A stretch of DNA of 64,000 nt, taken from Izhakiella australiensis. Lineage in GTDB: Bacteria > Pseudomonadota > Gammaproteobacteria > Enterobacterales > Enterobacteriaceae. A program made the translations under genes and the position numbers. The number at the start of each line of letters is the position of its first letter. Position 1 is the stretch's first letter. The notes under the pieces are model-generated. The model was not told the origin of the DNA and did no database searches. It saw only the letters and a program-made list of their open reading frames with translations. The stretch lies in NCBI RefSeq assembly GCF_002006995.1, contig NZ_MRUL01000013.1, positions 1 through 64,000 on the forward strand, in the 5' to 3' direction. Below are positions 36,306 through 45,657 of the stretch, one piece after another.

Positions 36306-36317
36306 TCCGATAATGGC

Positions 36318-36752
36318 CTATTCCGCATAAAGAAAATCACCGGCAGAGCTGCTGTTTATCAACGCGGCAAAGGTTTCCTGCTGAGCGTGCAACAGACGAC
36401 CATTGCGGCTGTTAATCTGCTGACAGCGCTCGGTCTGCTGCTCAAGCCTTTGCCACCAGCCAGCTGCCCGCTCTGATAAACCCGACGGTAACGTGCTTAA
36501 CAGCTGCCTCATGCCTTCGCTATTGGCAGGCAGGCCCAGAATTTTTAAGCTATTAACCCGGCGTTGAGCCGATTCTCTCAGCTGTTGATAACATGCCAAT
36601 AGCTGCTGATTTAAATCTGTCAGCTGCGGGCTGTTGCAGGAGATCATCGCGCTATGCTGCTGCTCAAGCAGTGCTATAAGCTGCTGGTAATGCTGGTTAT
36701 CCTGCTGTACCTCGCGCAGCAGGGCTTTAATGTGCTCGGTTTTAATAGCCAT
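36318..36752 (-). CDS. flgN: Flag-2 FlgK/FlgL chaperone FlgN (LfgN)
   Basis: 144 residues, helical and Gln-rich (LREVQQDNQHYQQLIALLEQ near the N-terminus), the pattern of FlgN-type chaperones. It is convergent with fliJ and its start overlaps the end of flgM by 11 bases, the usual flgM-flgN pair. FlgN keeps the hook-filament junction proteins FlgK and FlgL soluble before export. Confidence 0.86.
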   Translation of the reverse strand: MAIKTEHIKALLREVQQDNQHYQQLIALLEQQHSAMISCNSPQLTDLNQQLLACYQQLRESAQRRVNSLKILGLPANSEGMRQLLSTLPSGLSERAAGWWQRLEQQTERCQQINSRNGRLLHAQQETFAALINSSSAGDFLYAE

Positions 36753-37023
36753 GGCGGTGGAAATCCATCATGGCCCGGGCCAGTTCATCGGTATCTATCT
36801 TAAAGGTTCCTGCCTCAATGGCTGCTTTGCAGGCGGTAACGTTTTGCGCGTCGACTTCCGGTGTTTCGCGCAGTAAACGCTGCGCCGCGAGCAGGGCGCT
36901 GCCGGGATTTTGTGACTGGCGCGGCGCGGCGGTCGGCTGTTCGGCCGCACTGGTCGCCTCGGATTCTTGTCGCGGGGCCTGGCGCGTGGGGACAGGCGCC
37001 AGCAGGCCGGTTATAATTTTCAT
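36742..37023 (-). CDS. flgM: Flag-2 anti-sigma-28 factor FlgM (LfgM)
   Basis: 93 residues. The N-terminal half is disordered (Pro, Gln, Ala, Ser-rich), and the C-terminal half has NVTACKAAIEAGTFKIDTDELARAMMDF, the helix that binds sigma 28 in FlgM proteins. It is expected to hold LafS inactive until hook completion lets FlgM leave the cell. Confidence 0.88.
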   Translation of the reverse strand: MKIITGLLAPVPTRQAPRQESEATSAAEQPTAAPRQSQNPGSALLAAQRLLRETPEVDAQNVTACKAAIEAGTFKIDTDELARAMMDFHRHGY

Positions 37024-37111
37024 CTTATGTTGATTTCTCTGCCTGATTTGAGCGGGTTATTGAATAAAAGCGACCTGAGCTGGCGAAAACTTAACTCATT
37101 TTTCATTAATT

Positions 37112-37888
37112 TTATCCGGCCACCAGCAGGCGCACGACGGCCGGGCCTTCAACGATGGCGGTCACCACGGTTTTACTGCTGAGATTGCGTACTTTAATCA
37201 TATCGCCCTTGCGCCCTTTTCTCAGCGCCTCGCCAATCGTCCGTGCCTCTACGCCATCCTGTTCTGCCAGCATCAATACTCGTTGCCCGCGTTCAACCAT
37301 CAGCGGCTGCTGTAAATGAGACGGTAGCAGCGGTTGCAGCTCCCGCACGCGTCTTTTTAGCGTCAGACCAATCGCATCGTCGGGTGAGGTTATCGCGCCG
37401 TCGCGCAGCATCGCAACGTTGCGCTTTTTCATTTCCACATCGCTGGCCTGCAGGCGTTGGCCGCGCATCAGCGTATGGCTGGCAACCAACACGGGGACAT
37501 AGACATTGGGTTTTACCGTTACCGTTATCTCCCAGCGCCTGGCCCCCTCGCAGCGAATATCGTAGCGCAGGCGGGCGAGGATCAAGCGATCGCCTGCTGG
37601 TAATGAGGTCACCAGCGGTCGCGTGCAGGCGGCAAACTGACTTACTTCTCCGGGAATAAATACATTCAGCTTGCTGGTGACGTCCTGCCATTTTCGCTGT
37701 TTGGCTATGTGCTGAATGTCGGCGGTAGCGTTAGCCACTGCCTGGTTATAGACCTGCTTACGCGCGGTCATCGGGATTTTTTTTGCCTGAGGCGCCACGT
37801 TCGCTACGGAGGATATGCTGGCGCTCAGCAGAATAAAGAGCGTCAGCGGGCGGAAAAAAATCTTCCGCAATTGACGGGGTGATTTCAT
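37112..37888 (-). CDS. flgA: Flag-2 P-ring assembly chaperone FlgA (LfgA)
   Basis: 258 residues. A signal peptide covers about 1-29 (LTLFILLSASISSVANVA). The C-terminal SAF/AFP-like part runs VLVASHTLMRGQRLQASDVE to the final MIKVRNLSSKTVVTAIVEGP, diagnostic of FlgA. It helps FlgI assemble into the periplasmic P ring. It is divergent from flgB and separated from flgM by 88 bases. Confidence 0.92.
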   Translation of the reverse strand: MKSPRQLRKIFFRPLTLFILLSASISSVANVAPQAKKIPMTARKQVYNQAVANATADIQHIAKQRKWQDVTSKLNVFIPGEVSQFAACTRPLVTSLPAGDRLILARLRYDIRCEGARRWEITVTVKPNVYVPVLVASHTLMRGQRLQASDVEMKKRNVAMLRDGAITSPDDAIGLTLKRRVRELQPLLPSHLQQPLMVERGQRVLMLAEQDGVEARTIGEALRKGRKGDMIKVRNLSSKTVVTAIVEGPAVVRLLVAG

Positions 37889-37914
37889 AAAAACCTCATT
37901 AATTCAATAAAATA

Positions 37915-37930
37915 TGGCACGTTATTTGCT
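37915..37930 (+). promoter_or_regulatory. Sigma-54 promoter for the flgB operon
   Basis: TGGCACGTTATTTGCT matches the -24/-12 consensus TGGCACG-N4-TTGCT at every consensus position. The -12 GC lies 50 bases before the flgB start. LafK, a sigma-54 activator, is encoded 7 kb away in the same locus. Confidence 0.88.
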
Positions 37931-37979
37931 AGTTAATAACAGCCACTGCATTTTGGATTGAACAAATGAGGAGTCATGA

Positions 37980-38330
37980 GTGGGAATCAGTTTTGATAAA
38001 GCATTAGGTGTTCATCCTGCCGCACTGCAGCTTCGACTGTCGCGAGCTGAGCTGCTGTCGGCTAATCTGGCCAATGTCGACACCCCTAACTTCCAGGCAA
38101 AAGATATTGACTTTGCCGCTGAGATGCAACGTTTACAGGACGAAAATTTGTCAAACGTGGATCCTCAGGTGAAATATCGCGTTCCTTATCAGCCCTCGGC
38201 AGACGGCAATACGGTTGCTATAGCCGTTGAGCAGGCTGAGTTCGCAAAAAATGCATTGGATTATCAGGCCAGTATGGCGTTTCTCACCAGCAAGTTTGTC
38301 GGTCTTAAACAAGCGATTGAAGGGAAATAA
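37980..38330 (+). CDS. flgB: Flag-2 proximal rod protein FlgB (LfgB)
   Basis: 116 residues from GTG at 37980, GAGGAG 6 bases upstream. The N-terminal rod motif is present (LLSANLANVDTPNFQAKDID, about 26-45), and the C-terminal helix ends the protein as in other rod proteins. First gene of the plus-strand flgB-L operon. Confidence 0.94.
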   Translation: MGISFDKALGVHPAALQLRLSRAELLSANLANVDTPNFQAKDIDFAAEMQRLQDENLSNVDPQVKYRVPYQPSADGNTVAIAVEQAEFAKNALDYQASMAFLTSKFVGLKQAIEGK

Positions 38331-38332
38331 TC

Positions 38333-38746
38333 GTGTCTTTTAATAATATCTATCGCATTTCCGGTTCGGCGATGAATGCCCAGACTATCCGGCTGAACAC
38401 CATCGCCAGTAATCTTGCCAACGCAGATACGCCGGCGGCCAGCGCGGCAGCGACTTACAAAGCGCTCAGCCCGGTATTTTCAGCAGTTTATAACAGCGGC
38501 AGCCAGGCAACCTCTGGCGCCAGAGTGCAGGTGTTGGACGTGGTGGAGAGCGGCGGCACGGTGCAGCGCTATGAGCCGGGAAACCCGCTGGCCGATGCCC
38601 GCGGTATGGTTTTTTATCCGGACATCAACAATGTGGAAGAAATGGCTGACATGATGTCCGCGTCACGCAGCTTTGAAACCAGCGTTGAGGTGCTCAACAG
38701 CGTAAAAAGCATGCAACAAAGCCTGCTCAGGCTGGGAGATATTTAA
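38333..38746 (+). CDS. flgC: Flag-2 proximal rod protein FlgC (LfgC)
   Basis: 137 residues from GTG at 38333, two bases after flgB. LNTIASNLANADTP at the N-terminus and MADMMSASRSFETSVEVLNSVK at the C-terminus are the two coiled-coil rod motifs of FlgC. Confidence 0.95.
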   Translation: MSFNNIYRISGSAMNAQTIRLNTIASNLANADTPAASAAATYKALSPVFSAVYNSGSQATSGARVQVLDVVESGGTVQRYEPGNPLADARGMVFYPDINNVEEMADMMSASRSFETSVEVLNSVKSMQQSLLRLGDI

Positions 38747-39411
38747 TGAATATCAATCCTCTGGATAAGGGGGCCGCCCAGGCCGGCAGTGCTGACTCGC
38801 TGCCGATGAATAATGGCAAGGCGGCCGGCAACATGTTTCTCAAGCTGCTGGTGGCGCAGATTGAAAACCAGGATCCGACCAACCCGACTGATAGCGCGCA
38901 GTTTATTAACCAGTTCTCACAGATGTCTCAGATTGAGTCGATGAACAGAATGACCCGTGAAGTGAATAAAGTGGGGACACTGGTCGACAATATTCAGCTG
39001 CTGACATTGAGCTCTTTGGTTGGCAAGGAGGCCTACGTCGAGGGTAACAGGATAAACCTGCGGCAGAACAGCATCGTTAGTGGCCGTCTGCATCTGGCGC
39101 ATGCGACCAGCAACCTGACGCTTCATATCAAAGATGCAGCAGGGCAGGAGACGCTTATGTCGCTGGGTGCGCAGGCGGCAGGTGACGTCAATTTTAAGAT
39201 TGATGCGGCAAAGCTTGCCCTCAACACCGGTGAATACAGCTTGCGCACCACAACCGACGGCGGCGAGCAAAATATACCGCTGGAGCTGGCGGGCACCGTT
39301 AATAGCGTACGTATCGATCCGGATAGCCATCTTCCTGTACTGGCGCTTTCCGGCGTGGGCGACGTGCTTTATACCCGGCTACGTCAGTTCGGAAGCAGTA
39401 GCGCAGCCTGA
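38746..39411 (+). CDS. flgD: Flag-2 hook-cap scaffold FlgD (LfgD)
   Basis: 221 residues. The N-terminal NMFLKLLVAQIENQDPTNPT and AQFINQFSQMSQIESMNRM stretches are the FlgD signature; the C-terminal half is a Tudor/FnIII-like domain. FlgD caps the growing hook and is shed afterwards. The start overlaps the flgC stop by one base. Confidence 0.95.
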   Translation: MNINPLDKGAAQAGSADSLPMNNGKAAGNMFLKLLVAQIENQDPTNPTDSAQFINQFSQMSQIESMNRMTREVNKVGTLVDNIQLLTLSSLVGKEAYVEGNRINLRQNSIVSGRLHLAHATSNLTLHIKDAAGQETLMSLGAQAAGDVNFKIDAAKLALNTGEYSLRTTTDGGEQNIPLELAGTVNSVRIDPDSHLPVLALSGVGDVLYTRLRQFGSSSAA

Positions 39412-39432
39412 TTTATTTTAAGGGACTAATTT

Positions 39433-40623
39433 ATGAGTTTTAGCATTGCAAATTCGGGCCTCAACGCATTATCCAGACAGTTGAGCGCAATCAGTAACAA
39501 CATCGCGAACAGTGATACCGTCGGGTATAAATCGATGCGCGCTGAGTTTTCCTCTCTTTATGCCGGCAATCAGCCGCTGGGGGTTGGCGTTGAGCGCATT
39601 GCGCAGAGTATCAGCCAAAGCGGGAATCTGGTTGGCGCGTCTGGCGATCTTGATCTGGCGATCTCCGGCGGCGGTTTCTTTATTACCAAAGACAGCGCAG
39701 GTAACACCAGCTATACCCGCGCCGGCTATTTTCAACAGGATAATCAAGGATATCTGATAAATAATGCCGGCAAGCGCGTACAGGGCTACCCGGTTGACGC
39801 GAGCGGTCAACTCCAGACCGGGATGCTGGGCGATTTGATGATAGGCAGCGGCACTATTCCGGCTAAAGTGAGCGACAGCATGACGTTTATTGCCAACCTG
39901 AGCGCCGATATGCCAGCGCTGGATGACCGCCGCTTTGATCGCGGTGATAGCCAGACATATAACCATGTTTTCCGCACGCCGATTTACGATTCACTTGGCC
40001 GTCAGCACAGTCTTGAGCAGTATTTTGTCAAAACCGATGAGGGAAAATGGCAGGCGCACTATTTTATTGATGGTAATGCCACCGAACCGGCCAGCCAGTC
40101 GTTTACTTTCGACGTAAACGGCCTGATGACGCAACCCGACGGCAAGCTGCAGATCAAATACAGCCCCGCGGGGGCCGGAGCGCTAAGCATTGACGCCGAT
40201 TATACTGGCACTACTCAATTTGCCAGCGATTTTAGCGTGACCGCCAATAACGCAAACGGCTATACCAGCGGCGAGAGAAACGGTCGACAGGTCGATGCTG
40301 ATGGCAAGATCTACGCCACTTACAGCAACGGACAGCGTTTGCTGCAAGGGCAGCTGGTGCTGGCAAACTTTACCAATCCCGATGGTCTGGAATCGACCGA
40401 TGGAACGGCGTGGACGATGACAAATCAGTCTGGTCAACCGCTGCTGGGAACGCCGCAGACTGGCAGCAACGGCAGTATTAAATCCTCAATGCTGGAGCAG
40501 TCAAACGTTGATATTACCAGCGAGCTGATGGGGCTGATGGCCGCACAGCGTAACTATCAGGCTAACACCAAAGTCATCTCGACTAACGATCAGATGATGA
40601 CAGCGCTGTTCCAGGCGCTGTAA
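39433..40623 (+). CDS. flgE: Flag-2 hook protein FlgE (LfgE)
   Basis: 396 residues. N-terminal FSIANSGLNALSRQLSAISN and IANSDTVGYKSMRAEFSSLY, central D1/D2 hook domains, and C-terminal VDITSELMGLMAAQRNYQAN followed by QMMTALFQAL are typical of FlgE. It polymerises into the hook. Confidence 0.95.
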   Translation: MSFSIANSGLNALSRQLSAISNNIANSDTVGYKSMRAEFSSLYAGNQPLGVGVERIAQSISQSGNLVGASGDLDLAISGGGFFITKDSAGNTSYTRAGYFQQDNQGYLINNAGKRVQGYPVDASGQLQTGMLGDLMIGSGTIPAKVSDSMTFIANLSADMPALDDRRFDRGDSQTYNHVFRTPIYDSLGRQHSLEQYFVKTDEGKWQAHYFIDGNATEPASQSFTFDVNGLMTQPDGKLQIKYSPAGAGALSIDADYTGTTQFASDFSVTANNANGYTSGERNGRQVDADGKIYATYSNGQRLLQGQLVLANFTNPDGLESTDGTAWTMTNQSGQPLLGTPQTGSNGSIKSSMLEQSNVDITSELMGLMAAQRNYQANTKVISTNDQMMTALFQAL

Positions 40624-40625
40624 TC

Positions 40626-41357
40626 ATGGACCGCTTAATTTATACCGCAGTCAGCGGCGCCAACCGTAGCCTGATGCAGCAGCAAATTCACGCTAACAAT
40701 TTGTCAAATGCCAATACCGATGGCTTTCGTGCCGATCTTGAGCGGGCAACCAGCGAGGTGATAAACGGCTACGGTTATCACAGTCGCGTTCAGGTTAGCA
40801 GCAGCAACGGCGGTATTGATCTGACGCCCGGCGTGTTGCAGGAGACCGGGCGCGATCTGGATGTCGCCATCAAGGGCAGCGGCCTTTTTGCCGTCCGCGA
40901 CGCTGGCCGTGAAGCCTATACCCGCAGCGGTCATATTGAAGTTGATGACGCCGGTAATCTCACTATCAGGGGTAAACCGCTGCTTGGCATTGGCGGGCCG
41001 ATTCAGCTGCCGCCGTTCACGCAAGTCTCCGTTGGCGTTGACGGCACCATTACTATTGTGCCGGACGATGGGGATGTGCAGGCGGCGTTCGACGTCGATC
41101 GCATCAAGCTGGTTGATATTCCGGCCGCCAGGCTGAGCAAAAATAACCAGGGCTTAATGGTGACCAATCGCGCCGTCAATCCAGCCAGTGAAGAGGTCCG
41201 GCTGACGGCGGGGCATCTGGAGGCCAGCAACGTTTCAGCCATTGACGAAATGGTGCAGACCATCGCGCTGAGCCGCCATTTTGAAACGCAGATCAAAATG
41301 ATGAAGGTGGCGGATACGCTTGCCCAGGCGGGCAATCGACTGATTCGTGGAACTTGA
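40626..41357 (+). CDS. flgF: Flag-2 rod protein FlgF (LfgF)
   Basis: 243 residues. LIYTAVSGANRSLMQQQIHA and NNLSNANTDGFRADLERATS at the N-terminus and MVQTIALSRHFETQIKMMKV at the C-terminus fit FlgF of the middle rod. Two bases separate it from flgE. Confidence 0.94.
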   Translation: MDRLIYTAVSGANRSLMQQQIHANNLSNANTDGFRADLERATSEVINGYGYHSRVQVSSSNGGIDLTPGVLQETGRDLDVAIKGSGLFAVRDAGREAYTRSGHIEVDDAGNLTIRGKPLLGIGGPIQLPPFTQVSVGVDGTITIVPDDGDVQAAFDVDRIKLVDIPAARLSKNNQGLMVTNRAVNPASEEVRLTAGHLEASNVSAIDEMVQTIALSRHFETQIKMMKVADTLAQAGNRLIRGT

Positions 41358-41374
41358 TATAAGGATATAACAGG

Positions 41375-42043
41375 ATGAATCCCGCACTTTGGGTGAGTAA
41401 AACCGGTCTTGCGGCGCAGGACGCTAAGATGGCCGCCATTTCTAACAACCTCGCCAACGTTAACACCACCGGCTTTAAGCGCGATCGCGTGGCGTTTGAA
41501 GACCTCTACTATCAGACGCAGCGCGTGCCCGGCGCCATGCTCGATCAGAACAACGCCGCGCCTGGCGGTATTCAGTATGGCAGCGGCGATCTTGCCTATA
41601 CGCGCAGCGGTAATTTCCGGGTAAATGCCGACGGCGTTCTGACAAACTCCCAAGGATTGCCGCTAATACCGCAGATAGAGCTGCCGGAAAACGTGCAAAA
41701 ACTGACTATCGGCAGGGACGGTACCGTCTCTGCTACGGTTGGCGGCGAAGCTGAGCCGGTGGAGCTTGGGCAGCTTACGCTGGTCACTTTCGTCAATCCG
41801 GCAGGTCTTGAAGCGCTGGGCGACAATCTGTATCGCGAAACCACCGCCAGCGGGGAGGCCAACGAAGGCGTACCGGGAGAAGATGGCTTTGGCTCCTTAT
41901 TACAGGGATCGCTGGAAGGCTCTAACGTGCAGGTGGTTGAGGAGATGGTCGATATGATCACCGTGCAGCGTGCCTATGAGATGAACGCCAAAATGGTTTC
42001 GGCGGCAGATGATATGTTGCGATTCCTCACCCAGCAGATGTAA
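41375..42043 (+). CDS. flgG: Flag-2 distal rod protein FlgG (LfgG)
   Basis: 222 residues, shorter than the 260 of E. coli FlgG. The segments NPALWVSKTGLAAQDAKMAA, ISNNLANVNTTGFKRDRVAF and FEDLYYQTQRVPGAM, and the end VVEEMVDMITVQRAYEMNAK, are diagnostic. It forms the distal rod that passes the P and L rings. Confidence 0.94.
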   Translation: MNPALWVSKTGLAAQDAKMAAISNNLANVNTTGFKRDRVAFEDLYYQTQRVPGAMLDQNNAAPGGIQYGSGDLAYTRSGNFRVNADGVLTNSQGLPLIPQIELPENVQKLTIGRDGTVSATVGGEAEPVELGQLTLVTFVNPAGLEALGDNLYRETTASGEANEGVPGEDGFGSLLQGSLEGSNVQVVEEMVDMITVQRAYEMNAKMVSAADDMLRFLTQQM

Positions 42044-42079
42044 ATCTCAGGCGGAAGTAATGCTTCCGCCGGAAATCCG

Positions 42080-42766
42080 ATGATGACTAAAACAGAAATC
42101 AAGCAGCTTATCGTCTGCATTTTACTCTCGTCTTGTGGGCTAACCGGCTGTGAAAGCCAGGCGTTGTTGGTGCAGAAAGATGACGCAGCCTTTGCCCCGC
42201 CTGAGTGGAACGTCGAACCGCGAAGAATGCCAAGTGGCGGCGGGGTGTATCAGTCCAATTACAGCTGGTCGTTAACTCAGGACCGGCGAGCCTATCGCGT
42301 TGGCGACATTCTGACGGTGCGTCTCAATGAGTCCACCCAGTCCAGCAAGCAGGCAAAAACTAATTTTGGCAAAAGAAACGACGTTGAACTGGGCGTGCCG
42401 GCGCTGTTTGGCAAGTCGGACAGCAATCTGGATAGCGTAATAAACGGCGACCGGGATTTCCGCGGCAATGCCAGTTCTATGCAGCAAAACATGCTGCGCG
42501 GCGCCATCACCATTTCGGTGTACAAAGTGCTGCCCAACGGCGTGCTGGCGGTGCGCGGCGAAAAATGGCTCACCCTCAACCAGGGCGATGAATATATGCG
42601 CGTTACCGGGCTGGTCAGCCCGGAGGATATTGCCAGCGATAACAGCGTCTCTTCGCAGCGTATTGCCAACGCCCGCATTTCATATGCAGGGCGTGGAGCA
42701 TTAAGCGATTCCAACTCGGCGGGTTGGTTAACGCGCTTCTTTAACCATCCACTGTTTCCGTTTTGA
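42080..42766 (+). CDS. flgH: Flag-2 L-ring lipoprotein FlgH (LfgH)
   Basis: 228 residues with a lipoprotein signal ending in the lipobox LTGC (Cys about residue 24). The conserved core is [20 protein letters not shown], then [20 protein letters not shown] and [20 protein letters not shown]. FlgH forms the outer-membrane L ring. Confidence 0.95.
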   Translation: MMTKTEIKQLIVCILLSSCGLTGCESQALLVQKDDAAFAPPEWNVEPRRMPSGGGVYQSNYSWSLTQDRRAYRVGDILTVRLNESTQSSKQAKTNFGKRNDVELGVPALFGKSDSNLDSVINGDRDFRGNASSMQQNMLRGAITISVYKVLPNGVLAVRGEKWLTLNQGDEYMRVTGLVSPEDIASDNSVSSQRIANARISYAGRGALSDSNSAGWLTRFFNHPLFPF

Positions 42767-42777
42767 GGGGAGATATT

Positions 42778-43884
42778 ATGTCGAAAGGCTATTTATCGCG
42801 ACTGTTGACCGCCCTGTTGCTGACGATCAGTCCCTGGCTTAACGCGGAGCCGCTCAGCAACCTGGTCGATATTCAGGGGGTCAGGGGTAACCAGCTGGTG
42901 GGTTACAGCCTGGTGGTTGGTCTTGATGGTACGGGCGATCGCAATCAGGTTAAGTTTACCAATCAGTCATTAAAAAACATGCTGCGCCAGTTTGGCGTTC
43001 AGCTACCACCGCGAATCGATCCTAAGGTAAAAAACGTGGCGGCGGTTACGCTCAGCGCAACGCTGCCGCCGATGTATGCACGTGGTCAGACTATTAACGT
43101 TACCGTGTCCTCGATTGGCGATGCGAAAAGCCTACGCGGGGGAACCCTGCTGCTGACGCAGCTACGCGGTGCCGACGGCGAAGTTTATGCGCTGGCGCAG
43201 GGAAACGTGGTCGTCGGCGGAATTCGCGCTGAGGGGGACAGCGGTTCCAGCGTAGTGATTAATACGCCAACCGTTGGCCTTATTCCAAACGGCGCCACCG
43301 TTGAGCGAGAAATCCCCAGCGATTTTCAGCAAAATCCGGCGGTCATGCTCAATCTCAAGCGGCCCAGTTTTAAAACCGCCAATACCATCGCCCAGCAGCT
43401 GAATAAACGCTTTGGTAGCCGGACGGCGCAAGCAAAAAGCGCGACCAACATTGAGGTCAGAGCACCGGTTTCTGCCTCTGAACGGGTTGCCTTTATGTCG
43501 ATGCTGGAAGACGTGCAGATTACAGCCGATGCTCCGCCGCCACGGGTTGTTTTCAATGCCCGCACCGGCACTGTCGTAATTGGAGAAGGGGTTGTGGTTC
43601 ATGCGGCTGCGGTTTCCCATGGCAATTTATCGGTCACTATTCGTGAACAGCCTGCTGTCAGCCAGCCAGGCGCGCTTAGCGGCGGCACTACTGCGGTAAC
43701 GCCGCAGAGCGATATCAGCGTCGATCGCGGCAATGGACGGATGGTGGTGGTGCCTGGCGGTACGAGTCTGAGTAGTATTGTCAATACTATCAACAGCCTG
43801 GGAGCATCACCGGATGACACCATGGCGATTTTACAGGCGTTACATGCGGCCGGCGCTCTTGATGCCGAACTGATAGTGATATAG
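42778..43884 (+). CDS. flgI: Flag-2 P-ring protein FlgI (LfgI)
   Basis: 368 residues from ATG at 42778, preceded by GAGGGGAG; an upstream in-frame ATG lies inside flgH. A signal peptide ends near SPWLNA-EP. The core [27 protein letters not shown] and [10 protein letters not shown] is highly conserved in FlgI. It builds the periplasmic P ring. Confidence 0.96.
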   Translation: MSKGYLSRLLTALLLTISPWLNAEPLSNLVDIQGVRGNQLVGYSLVVGLDGTGDRNQVKFTNQSLKNMLRQFGVQLPPRIDPKVKNVAAVTLSATLPPMYARGQTINVTVSSIGDAKSLRGGTLLLTQLRGADGEVYALAQGNVVVGGIRAEGDSGSSVVINTPTVGLIPNGATVEREIPSDFQQNPAVMLNLKRPSFKTANTIAQQLNKRFGSRTAQAKSATNIEVRAPVSASERVAFMSMLEDVQITADAPPPRVVFNARTGTVVIGEGVVVHAAAVSHGNLSVTIREQPAVSQPGALSGGTTAVTPQSDISVDRGNGRMVVVPGGTSLSSIVNTINSLGASPDDTMAILQALHAAGALDAELIVI

Positions 43885-43894
43885 GGGCCTTCAG

Positions 43895-44194
43895 ATGATT
43901 AATCCTTTGCATACTTCATTTGCAGCGCCCGACGTTGAGTTCGCGGGGCCGAAAACAGCGCGTAGCCTTGACGAGGCGGCGGAGCAGTTTGAAGCGATGT
44001 TTTTGCGCTCAATGCTAAAAGAGATGCGCAAAGCAAGCGATGTCATGAACAGTGAGAACGGCATGTTTAGCAGTCAGGAAGCGCGCAGGATGCGTGATTT
44101 TTTCGATGACGCGCTGGCGCAGCAGCTAGCCAGCCAGCGCAGCACCGGCATAGCGACTTTGCTTATCCATCAGCTTTCACCGCCGGAAAAATAA
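43895..44194 (+). CDS. flgJ: Flag-2 FlgJ (LfgJ), rod-capping domain only
   Basis: 99 residues, matching only the N-terminal rod-binding part of FlgJ (LDEAAEQFEAMFLRSMLKEM, ENGMFSSQEARRMRDFFDDA). The C-terminal peptidoglycan hydrolase domain of E. coli FlgJ (313 residues) is absent and no frameshifted remains follow. The rod of this system must therefore pass the wall with a hydrolase from elsewhere. Confidence 0.9.
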   Translation: MINPLHTSFAAPDVEFAGPKTARSLDEAAEQFEAMFLRSMLKEMRKASDVMNSENGMFSSQEARRMRDFFDDALAQQLASQRSTGIATLLIHQLSPPEK

Positions 44195-44275
44195 TGCTGA
44201 AAATTAATTTTTGCCCGCCATGCGTCGCTATTTCTTAGCGGTAATAGCAGGATTTAAATTACAGGGAGACACACT

Positions 44276-45646
44276 GTGAGTTTAATCGATACCGGTTTTA
44301 GCGGCGTTCAGGCTGCGCGCAGCGGCCTGAACGCCGCGGCGATGAACCTCGCCAATATCATGACGCCGGGATACAGCCGCCAGCGGAGCGAACAGCAGTC
44401 GATTGGCCCGGTCGGTAACGATCGTTTAAATAGCGGCAGCGGCGTGGAGGTCATCGGCATTCGGCGGATGGCAGACCGCTATCGCACGGCGCAAGTTTGG
44501 AATAGCAATAGCGAAGCGCATTATTTCGATCAAACCCAGAGCTGGCTTACCGGTCTGGAGACCGTTATCAGCTCGCCAACCGGCGAACTGAGCGGCAGTC
44601 TCGATAACTTTTTCAACTCGCTGAATGCGGCCAGCACAAAGGCTGATAACCTGGCGCTGCGCCAGAATGTACTGGCGGAAGCGAAATCGCTGACACTGCG
44701 GTTTAATAACATGCAGCGTTTCCTGCAGGATCAGCTGAGCGATAGCAGCCAGCAGCAGCAGATGCTGGTACAGCGTATTAATCAGTACAGCGCCGGCATT
44801 GCTAAATTTAATCGCAGTATTTTCGGCGCCGAGGCGGCAGGGGGCAACGCGAACATTTTGCGTGACCAGCGTGACGAGCTGGTTAAATCGCTCAGCGGCC
44901 ATATTGCCGTCCATGTCAATGAAAGCGACAACGGTGAATATCAAATTACGCTGGCCGACGGCCAGCCGCTGGTCAGCGGTGGCGAAGCTGGCAGCCTGGA
45001 GATCAAATCGGGCAATGGCGCCCAGCCTGAATTATGGCTGAATTTTTCCCGCAGCCAGCTGCGCGAAGATGCCTCCTGCGGCGGCGATCTTGGCGCGCTG
45101 TTTGACTACCAGCAGCAGACGCTGAAACCGTTCTACAACAGGTTGCAGGGAATGGCGCAAAATCTGGCCGATGCGTTTAATAAGCAGCAGGCGCAGGGAT
45201 TCGATCTGAACGGAAATCGCGGAGAACCCTTGTTTGCATTTGATAAGAGCAATCAGCAAGGCATGCTGCAGCTAACGGACCTTTCGCGCGACGCGCTGGC
45301 CTTCTCTTCTGCTCGCCAGGAGATCGGTGATAATCGCAACCTGCTGGCGCTTATCGCCATCAAAAATCAGCAAATGGCTATTCCCGGGATGGGCAAGCTC
45401 AACCTGAGCAACGCCTGTGCGATGTTAGTTGACGAGATCGGAATGAAAAGCTCGCATAATCAGAGCGAGCAGCATGCGGCCCGGACACAGTTAAACCACG
45501 CTCAGCAGCAGCGTGACAGCATCAGCCAGGTGGATGATCAGGAGGAGAATTTAAGCCTGATCGCTTATATGCACGCTTATCAGAGCAACATGAAAGTTAT
45601 CGCAACCGGCGATGAGTTGCTGAAAAGCGTGTTGGCATTGTTTTGA
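44276..45646 (+). CDS. flgK: Flag-2 hook-associated protein 1 FlgK (LfgK)
   Basis: 456 residues from GTG at 44276 with AGGGAGA upstream. The N-terminus SLIDTGFSGVQAARSGLNAA then AMNLANIMTPGYSRQRSEQQ and the C-terminus LSLIAYMHAYQSNMKVIATG, DELLKSVLALF are FlgK marks. It is shorter than E. coli FlgK (547), with a reduced central domain. It joins hook to filament. Confidence 0.95.
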   Translation: MSLIDTGFSGVQAARSGLNAAAMNLANIMTPGYSRQRSEQQSIGPVGNDRLNSGSGVEVIGIRRMADRYRTAQVWNSNSEAHYFDQTQSWLTGLETVISSPTGELSGSLDNFFNSLNAASTKADNLALRQNVLAEAKSLTLRFNNMQRFLQDQLSDSSQQQQMLVQRINQYSAGIAKFNRSIFGAEAAGGNANILRDQRDELVKSLSGHIAVHVNESDNGEYQITLADGQPLVSGGEAGSLEIKSGNGAQPELWLNFSRSQLREDASCGGDLGALFDYQQQTLKPFYNRLQGMAQNLADAFNKQQAQGFDLNGNRGEPLFAFDKSNQQGMLQLTDLSRDALAFSSARQEIGDNRNLLALIAIKNQQMAIPGMGKLNLSNACAMLVDEIGMKSSHNQSEQHAARTQLNHAQQQRDSISQVDDQEENLSLIAYMHAYQSNMKVIATGDELLKSVLALF

Positions 45647-45657
45647 CCGGGGGACTT

